Positions 57,747 through 64,000 of a stretch of 64,000 bases of DNA are shown piece by piece. Origin of the DNA: Salmonella bongori NCTC 12419 (GTDB lineage Bacteria; Pseudomonadota; Gammaproteobacteria; Enterobacterales; Enterobacteriaceae); NCBI RefSeq assembly GCF_000252995.1, contig NC_015761.1, forward strand, positions 3,720,001 to 3,784,000. The letters are read 5' to 3'. Numbering within the stretch: position 1 is the stretch's first letter; the number at the start of each line of letters is the position of its first letter. The notes below the pieces were generated by a model. It made no database searches. It was given only the letters and a program-made list of their open reading frames with translations, and was not told where the DNA came from. Made by a program: the position numbers and the translations under genes.

Positions 57747-58637
57747 ATGAACATGAAAAAACTGGCTACCCTGGTTTCTGCTGTTGCGCTGAGCGCCACC
57801 GTGAGCGCGAATGCAATGGCGAAAGATACCATTGCGCTGGTGATCTCTACCCTCAATAACCCCTTTTTCGTTTCGTTAAAAGACGGGGCGCAAAAAGAGG
57901 CGGATAAACTGGGTTATAACCTGGTGGTGCTGGACTCCCAGAATAACCCTGCCAAAGAGCTGGCGAACGTTCAGGATTTAACCGTGCGCGGTACCAAAAT
58001 TCTGCTGATCAACCCGACCGACTCCGATGCGGTGGGTAACGCCGTGAAGATGGCGAACCAGGCGAAGATCCCGGTTATCACGCTTGACCGCCAGGCAACG
58101 AAAGGCGATGTCGTCAGCCATATCGCGTCTGATAACGTGCTTGGCGGTAAAATTGCCGGGGACTATATCGCGAAGAAAGCTGGTGAGGGCGCGAAGGTTA
58201 TCGAGTTGCAAGGTATTGCAGGAACATCGGCGGCGCGTGAGCGTGGTGAAGGCTTCCAGCAGGCGGTGGCTGCACACAAATTTAACGTTCTGGCCAGCCA
58301 ACCGGCTGATTTCGATCGCACTAAAGGTCTGAATGTCATGCAGAATCTGTTGACCGCGCATCCGGATGTTCAGGCCGTCTTTGCCCAGAACGATGAAATG
58401 GCGTTGGGCGCTTTGCGCGCACTGCAAACTGCCGGTAAAGCAGATGTGATGGTGGTTGGATTTGACGGCACGCCAGATGGCGAAAAAGCGGTAAATGATG
58501 GCAAACTGGCTGCGACTATCGCTCAGTTACCGGATCAAATCGGCGCTAAAGGCGTTGAAGTGGCGGATAAGGTGCTGAAAGGCGAAAAAGTTCAGGCCAA
58601 ATACCCGGTTGACCTGAAATTGGTCATCAAGCAGTAA
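57747..58637 (+). CDS. rbsB: Periplasmic ribose-binding protein RbsB
   Basis: 296 residues. Signal peptide about 1-25 (ends NAMA). Mature KDTIALVISTLNNPFFVSLKDGAQ with the aromatic ribose-stacking residues, VITLDRQA and VVGFDGTPDGEKAV. Delivers ribose to RbsAC and to the Trg chemoreceptor. Confidence 0.99.
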   Translation: MNMKKLATLVSAVALSATVSANAMAKDTIALVISTLNNPFFVSLKDGAQKEADKLGYNLVVLDSQNNPAKELANVQDLTVRGTKILLINPTDSDAVGNAVKMANQAKIPVITLDRQATKGDVVSHIASDNVLGGKIAGDYIAKKAGEGAKVIELQGIAGTSAARERGEGFQQAVAAHKFNVLASQPADFDRTKGLNVMQNLLTAHPDVQAVFAQNDEMALGALRALQTAGKADVMVVGFDGTPDGEKAVNDGKLAATIAQLPDQIGAKGVEVADKVLKGEKVQAKYPVDLKLVIKQ

Positions 58638-58724
58638 TAAACGACATAGGCCAGCAATGGTCTGATGGCGACATAAATACGCGATCCTCCGCTGAGGTAA
58701 GCGTAAAAAAGAAAAGCAGGGCAC

Positions 58725-58747
58725 GCGCCACCCTAACCCGGTGGCGC
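58725..58747 (+). promoter_or_regulatory. Intercistronic hairpin between rbsB and rbsK
   Basis: Perfect 8-bp stem GCGCCACC (58725-58732) / GGTGGCGC (58740-58747), 7-nt loop, no U-tract. Likely protects upstream transport-gene mRNA or trims expression of rbsK/rbsR. Confidence 0.6.
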
Positions 58748-58769
58748 ACTTTGACTTGGAACCCCGAAT

Positions 58770-59699
58770 ATGAAAACCGCAGGCAATCTCATTGTTCTTG
58801 GCAGCATTAATGCCGATCATATCCTTAATCTTGAATCCTTCCCTACACCGGGTGAAACGGTAACCGGTAGCCATTATCAGGTTGCATTTGGCGGGAAAGG
58901 TGCGAATCAGGCGGTTGCTGCGGGACGTAGCGGGGCAAATATTGCGTTTATCGCCTGCACAGGCGATGACGATATTGGCGACAGTATTCGTAAACAATTA
59001 GTCAGTGATCGTGTTGATATCGCGCCGATTAGCGTCATTAAAGGCGAGTCTACCGGAGTGGCACTGATTTTTGTTAACGGCGAAGGTGAGAACGTCATCG
59101 GTATTCATGCCGGGGCAAATGCCGCTTTATCGCCCGCACTGGTTGATGCGCAACATGAGCGAATCGCGCAGGCGGATGCGTTATTGATGCAACTGGAATC
59201 GCCGTTGGAAAGCGTACTGGCTGCGGCGAAAATTGCCCATCAACATCATACTATGGTGGCGCTTAACCCGGCGCCTGCCCGTGAGCTGTCGGACGAACTG
59301 TTGGCGTTGGTGGATATCATTACACCAAATGAAACAGAAGCGGAAAAACTGACGGGCGTGCGCGTGGAAAATGACGAAGATGCCGCTAAAGCTGCGCAGG
59401 TCTTGCATGATAAGGGCATTCAAACCGTATTAATTACGTTAGGAAGCCGCGGCGTCTGGGCTAGCGTAAATGGCGAGGGCCGCCGTGTCCCTGGATTTAG
59501 AGTCGAGGCTGTCGATACCATTGCCGCCGGGGATACGTTTAACGGCGCATTTATTACCGCGATGCTGGAGGACACGCCGTTGCCTGAGGCGATTCGTTTT
59601 GCCCACGCCGCCGCAGCGATTGCCGTGACGCGTAAAGGTGCGCAACCTTCCGTTCCGTGGCGCGAAGAGATAGAAGCATTTTTACGTCAGCAGGGGTAA
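58770..59699 (+). CDS. rbsK: Ribokinase RbsK
   Basis: 309 residues. PfkB family: N-terminal GSINADHILNLESFPTPGETV, GGKGANQAVAA (about 42-52) and the C-terminal signature VDTIAAGDTFNGAF with the catalytic Asp (about 255). Phosphorylates ribose to ribose-5-P. 132 bp after rbsB, across a hairpin. Confidence 0.98.
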   Translation: MKTAGNLIVLGSINADHILNLESFPTPGETVTGSHYQVAFGGKGANQAVAAGRSGANIAFIACTGDDDIGDSIRKQLVSDRVDIAPISVIKGESTGVALIFVNGEGENVIGIHAGANAALSPALVDAQHERIAQADALLMQLESPLESVLAAAKIAHQHHTMVALNPAPARELSDELLALVDIITPNETEAEKLTGVRVENDEDAAKAAQVLHDKGIQTVLITLGSRGVWASVNGEGRRVPGFRVEAVDTIAAGDTFNGAFITAMLEDTPLPEAIRFAHAAAAIAVTRKGAQPSVPWREEIEAFLRQQG

Positions 59700-59702
59700 T
59701 GC

Positions 59703-60701
59703 TTGGCTACTATGAAGGATGTTGCCCGCCTGGCGGGAGTCTCTACATCGACGGTCTCTCATGTTATTAACAAAGATCGCTTTGTGAGTGAGACGATCAC
59801 TGAAAAAGTTGAAGCGGCGATTAAATCACTTAACTATGCCCCTTCGGCGCTGGCGCGAAGTCTCAAGTTAAACCAGACCCGTACGATTGGTATGTTGATT
59901 ACCGCCAGTACCAACCCTTTTTATTCTGAACTGGTGCGCGGGGTTGAGCGAAGCTGTTTTGAGCGCGGTTACAGTCTGGTGCTGTGCAATACCGAAGGCG
60001 ATGAGCAACGAATGAACCGCAATCTGGAAACGCTGATGCAAAAAAGGGTGGATGGTTTATTACTGCTTTGCACCGAAACGCACCAGCCTTCCCGTGAAAT
60101 TATGCAACGTTATCCCTCCATTCCTACCGTCATGATGGACTGGTCGCCGTTTGATGGCGAGGGCGATAGTGATCTCATTCAGGATAATTCGTTGTTGGGG
60201 GGGGACCTGGCGACGCAATACCTTATCGATAAAGGATTTACTCGTATTGCCTGTATTACCGGTCCGCTGGACAAAACGCCGGCGCGTCTGCGTCTGGAAG
60301 GATATCGGGCGGCGATGAAACGAGCAGGTCTGATTATCCCGCAAGGTTATGAGATCACCGGGGATTTTGAATTTGGCGGCGGTTTTGACGCCATGCAAGC
60401 GTTACTCGCCCATCAACAGCGACCGCAAGCGGTTTTTACCGGAAACGATGCGATGGCTGTTGGCGCCTATCAGGCGTTATATCAGGCGGGGCTACGCATT
60501 CCGCAAGATATGGCGGTCATTGGTTATGACGATATTGAACTGGCGCGCTATATGACGCCGCCGCTGACGACCATCCATCAACCGAAAGATGAACTGGGCG
60601 AGCTGGCTATTGATGTGTTGATCCATCGGATGGCGCAGCCCGCCTTGCAACAGCAACGACTTCAGCTTACTCCGGTTTTGACGGTGCGTGGGTCGGTTTA
60701 G
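59703..60701 (+). CDS. rbsR: Ribose operon repressor RbsR (TTG start)
   Basis: 332 residues with a TTG start (ATMKDVARLAGVSTSTVSHVINKDRFV), 3 bp after rbsK. LacI-type HTH and hinge (NYAPSALARSLK), then a periplasmic-binding-like ribose domain. About two residues longer than E. coli as I recall (FDGEGDSDL). Its 3' end overlaps convergent hsrA by 35 bp. Confidence 0.97.
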   Translation: MATMKDVARLAGVSTSTVSHVINKDRFVSETITEKVEAAIKSLNYAPSALARSLKLNQTRTIGMLITASTNPFYSELVRGVERSCFERGYSLVLCNTEGDEQRMNRNLETLMQKRVDGLLLLCTETHQPSREIMQRYPSIPTVMMDWSPFDGEGDSDLIQDNSLLGGDLATQYLIDKGFTRIACITGPLDKTPARLRLEGYRAAMKRAGLIIPQGYEITGDFEFGGGFDAMQALLAHQQRPQAVFTGNDAMAVGAYQALYQAGLRIPQDMAVIGYDDIELARYMTPPLTTIHQPKDELGELAIDVLIHRMAQPALQQQRLQLTPVLTVRGSV

Positions 60702-62094
60702 ATTTATGCCGTTCTTTAATCAGATTGTTGCCGTCTTTGGCTTTTAGCAGCATGAACATCAGCGCGGACACGATAGTGATACCCCCCATCGTGATAAAGG
60801 TATAGTGGAATTGTTCCACGGTACTGGTGCCTGAAAATCCTTCATAGATACGTAACACCGCCGCGCTGATCGCCACGCCTAAACTGATAGACAATTGTTG
60901 CGTGACGGCCAGCACGCTATTGCCGCTGCTGGCATTATCATCTGTCAGATCGGCAAGAGTAATGGTATTCATTGCCGTAAATTGGGTGGACATCGCCATT
61001 CCAAGAATGAACAGCGGCAGAATCAGCATCCAGACTGGCATAGCAGAAGATTGAAATGAAAACTGGGCGATCATCAGGCCGATAAATACCGTAATGCCGA
61101 CCAGCGTCTTTCTATATCCCAGGCGTCGTAAGACTTGCGTTACGGTCGACTTCGCGATAATAGAACCCAACGCCGTTGGCGCCATCATACAGCCAGCAAT
61201 CAGGGCCGGGTAACCAAAACCAACCTGTAGCATTAACGGCATCAGAAAAGGTACGCACCCTGTCCCCAGACGAGTGGCGAGGTTGCCGGCAATACCAACG
61301 GAAAAGGTGCGAGTCTTAAATAACGACAATGAAATTAACGGCGTCGGATGGCGACGGGCATGGCGGATATAGGCCCATAATAGAACAAGACTGCAAAAAA
61401 TAATGGCGGATGCGATCCAGGTCGCCACAATCTTCTCGCCAAACAGTTCCATTCCACTGGAAAATAGCACCAGACTTAACCCAAAGAGAAAGAAGCCCAC
61501 CATGTCAAACTTGCGACGCGGCGTGGTGAAGTTTGGCATATATTTTCGGGCGTACAGAATGCCGGCAACACCAATCGGGATATTAATCAGGAATATCCAG
61601 TGCCAGCTCGCCCATGTCACCAGAACGCCGCCCAGTACCGGGCCCAAAATCGGGCCGACCAGCCCTGGCATGGTGACAAAATTAAGAACGGGCAGTAATT
61701 CACTACGTGGATAGGCTCGCAGTAACGCCAGGCGGGCCACTGGCATCATCATCGCCCCGCCGACGCCTTGCACGACGCGAAAAATAACCAATTCAGATAG
61801 CGAACTGGAGAGCGCACAGGCTAGCGAGCCTAATGTAAACAGACTTACGGCCACCATGAAAACGCGACGCGTACCGAAGCGGTCGGCCAGCCAGCCGCTT
61901 ACCGGAATTAACATGGCCACTGTCAGGGTGTAACTAATAATGGCAGACTGCATAGCAAGTGGCGAACGATTGAGGCTATGCGCAATAGCCGGTAAGGCGG
62001 TATTCAAAATGGTGGCGTCTAGCGCCTGCATAAAGAAAGCCATTGCCGCTATCCACGGCAGGCCAGCCATACTTCGCGCTTTTTTGCTGGTCAT
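60667..62094 (-). CDS. hsrA: MFS transporter HsrA (DHA2 family)
   Basis: 475 residues, 14 predicted TM segments. Motif A GWLADRFGTRRVFM (about 67-80), motif C-like PGLVGPILGPVLGG (about 149-162). Named in E. coli for effects on homocysteine/RpoS-linked phenotypes; substrate unclear. Downstream of yieP on the same strand. Confidence 0.95.
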   Translation of the reverse strand: MTSKKARSMAGLPWIAAMAFFMQALDATILNTALPAIAHSLNRSPLAMQSAIISYTLTVAMLIPVSGWLADRFGTRRVFMVAVSLFTLGSLACALSSSLSELVIFRVVQGVGGAMMMPVARLALLRAYPRSELLPVLNFVTMPGLVGPILGPVLGGVLVTWASWHWIFLINIPIGVAGILYARKYMPNFTTPRRKFDMVGFFLFGLSLVLFSSGMELFGEKIVATWIASAIIFCSLVLLWAYIRHARRHPTPLISLSLFKTRTFSVGIAGNLATRLGTGCVPFLMPLMLQVGFGYPALIAGCMMAPTALGSIIAKSTVTQVLRRLGYRKTLVGITVFIGLMIAQFSFQSSAMPVWMLILPLFILGMAMSTQFTAMNTITLADLTDDNASSGNSVLAVTQQLSISLGVAISAAVLRIYEGFSGTSTVEQFHYTFITMGGITIVSALMFMLLKAKDGNNLIKERHKSKPTHAPSKPE

Positions 62095-62105
62095 TCAATA
62101 TCCTG

Positions 62106-62810
62106 TTAGTTATCGGGTCTCTCATTTGGCGCTATTAACAGCGCCTGGCAGGACTGGAAAGCGCGTTCGCCGTCGCTATCTGCGATTGCATCAACAATGG
62201 CCTGGTGCAAATCCAGCTTTACCACTTCGTTGTAGGTTATTGAGGTAAAGTAAGTGCGATAAACCGAATGAAATAGCGTAGCAAAAGAGATCAAAAAGGG
62301 ATTGGCGCTCATTTCATAGATATGCTCATGCCACGCCATATCGACTTCAATCCAGCGTTCACGCTTAAAATGCTTTTTCAGCGCGACCATCTCTTCCATT
62401 AAGGTATTCAGTCTCGCTTTCTGCTCAGGTGTGCCGAGAGTCGCTGCCAGCAGGCAAGCCTGTGGCTCCAGACTAATACGCATCACCAGAAAATGATCCA
62501 CCACCTGATGGAAGTTTTCTTCCGTCATCCACCAGGTCAGCAACTCTTGATCCAGGAAGTTCCAGTTTCCCTGGGGCATCACGCGTGTTCCAATGCGAGG
62601 GCGAGGTAGTACCATACCTTTAGCCGTCAAGGTTTTTACCGCTTCACGAACCGCCGTTCGACTTACGCCATACTGTTCACCCAGTTCTATTTCGCCGGGA
62701 AGAATCGTACCGGGGGCGTAATCACCCTTTAATATTCGCTGCGCCAGCTTCTCAGCCAGAACATAGGATAGATTTTTCTGTGCGGCTAATTGTTGTGCGC
62801 TTAACGGCAT
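62106..62810 (-). CDS. yieP: GntR/FadR-family regulator YieP
   Basis: 234 residues. N-terminal winged HTH (YAPGTILPGEIELGEQYGVSRTAVREAVKTLTAKGMV, about 34-70), C-terminal FadR-type all-helical domain with the metal-binding pattern D...H...H (DMAWHEHIYEMSANPF). 11 bp before hsrA, so probably co-transcribed with it. Ends with ALLIAPNERPDN, slightly longer than the E. coli protein as I recall. Confidence 0.93.
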   Translation of the reverse strand: MPLSAQQLAAQKNLSYVLAEKLAQRILKGDYAPGTILPGEIELGEQYGVSRTAVREAVKTLTAKGMVLPRPRIGTRVMPQGNWNFLDQELLTWWMTEENFHQVVDHFLVMRISLEPQACLLAATLGTPEQKARLNTLMEEMVALKKHFKRERWIEVDMAWHEHIYEMSANPFLISFATLFHSVYRTYFTSITYNEVVKLDLHQAIVDAIADSDGERAFQSCQALLIAPNERPDN

Positions 62811-62940
62811 GAATGTCCTTCCTTTCTTTTTCGTTTGGTCATTAGTATGCCACCTGGAAATGTGATTGCGGTTGCAATAACCGCAATTTGCTTATTTTAT
62901 GGCACGTTAAGCCCGTCTTTGGTGAAAAAAGAGACATTCG

Positions 62941-62996
62941 GAAAATTATTTTAAATTTCCTCTTGTCAGGCGGAAATAACTCCCTATAATGCGCCA
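62941..62996 (+). promoter_or_regulatory. rRNA operon promoter P1 with UP element
   Basis: -35 TTGTCA (62963-62968), 16-bp spacer, -10 TATAAT (62985-62990), GC-rich discriminator GCGCCACC for ppGpp/DksA control. An A/T-rich UP element (62941-62958) precedes it. Confidence 0.92.
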
Positions 62997-63081
62997 CCAC
63001 TGACACGGAACAACGGCACACAGGCCGCCGGGCCAGCGGGGTTCAGACCAGAACCTCACGGAGAAAAGCGAAAACAAACGC

Positions 63082-63109
63082 TTGACTCTGAAGCGGGAAA
63101 GCGTAATAT
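63082..63109 (+). promoter_or_regulatory. rRNA operon promoter P2
   Basis: -35 TTGACT (63082-63087), 16-bp spacer, -10 TAATAT (63104-63109), about 120 bp downstream of P1. Confidence 0.88.
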
Positions 63110-63120
63110 GCACACCCCGC

Positions 63121-63158
63121 GCCGCTGAGAAAAGCGCAGCGGCACTGCTCTTTAACAA
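63121..63158 (+). promoter_or_regulatory. rRNA antitermination site (boxB hairpin and boxA)
   Basis: GCCGCTG...CAGCGGC hairpin (63121-63143) followed by boxA TGCTCTTTAACAA (63146-63158), the Nus-factor loading site. Confidence 0.9.
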
Positions 63159-63287
63159 TTTATCAGACAATCTGTGTGGGCACTCGAAGATACGGATTCT
63201 TAACGTCGCAAGACGAAAAATGAATACCAAGTCTCTGAGTGAACACGTAATTCATTACGAAGTTTAATTCACGAGCATCAAACTTTT

Positions 63288-64000
<713 letters not shown>

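Overview
This window is chromosomal DNA from an enteric gamma-proteobacterium, almost certainly Salmonella. It carries the E. coli-type replication-origin region in canonical order: gyrB-recF-dnaN-dnaA-rpmH-rnpA-yidD-yidC-mnmE, then adeP, phoU-pst, glmS-glmU, the atp operon, rsmG-mnmG, oriC, mioC-asnC-asnA, viaA-ravA, kup, rbs and the start of a 16S rRNA gene. Three things point to Salmonella rather than E. coli. There is no tryptophanase operon between mnmE and mdtL and no bgl/cbr block between yieH and phoU. An Stg-type chaperone-usher fimbrial operon lies between pstS and glmS. The 16S V1 loop is of the kind I associate with Salmonella. The subspecies cannot be settled: the fimbrial usher is intact, unlike the usher I recall as disrupted in S. 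Typhi, and the 16S V3 helix differs from the one I remember for S. Typhimurium.

Layout. (1) 1-4.9 kb is accessory: the 3' part of torS, then a leftward, translationally coupled three-gene cell-envelope cluster (a DUF4056-like secreted protein, an Omp85-type surface-antigen barrel and another predicted outer-membrane protein). (2) 5-16.7 kb holds yidA and the replication/ribosome/membrane-insertion core. dnaA-dnaN-recF-gyrB read left and rpmH-rnpA-yidD-yidC-mnmE read right from a shared 0.66-kb control region. (3) 16.9-22.8 kb holds mdtL, yidZ, yieE, yieF, adeP and yieH. (4) 22.8-27.6 kb is the Pho regulon pstSCAB-phoU operon, with two Pho boxes. (5) 27.65-33 kb is a complete fimbrial operon with an AT-rich promoter region, next to the glmS terminator where Tn7 normally integrates. 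(6) 33-44 kb is glmUS and atpIBEFHAGDC. (7) 44.3-49.5 kb is rsmG-mnmG, oriC and mioC/asnC/asnA. (8) 49.5-62.8 kb is viaA-ravA, kup with an unusual long leader, rbsDACBKR, hsrA and yieP. (9) From 62.9 kb come the tandem rRNA promoters, the antitermination leader and the first 713 bases of a 16S gene.

Functionally the window is dominated by replication initiation (dnaA, dnaN, oriC, gyrB), oxidative phosphorylation, cell-wall precursor supply (glmS/glmU), tRNA U34 modification (mnmE/mnmG) and nutrient transport (phosphate, adenine, ribose, K+). REP/BIME palindromes sit in at least nine intergenic gaps. I did not find a wholly unfamiliar defence or mobile system. The less ordinary items are the envelope cluster, a MITE-like 86-bp element splitting dnaN from recF, the intact fimbrial operon with an attenuator-like hairpin after its pilin gene, the structured kup leader with mini-ORFs, a paired RbsR operator and a phosphopantetheinyl-transferase-like protein lacking expected acidic residues.
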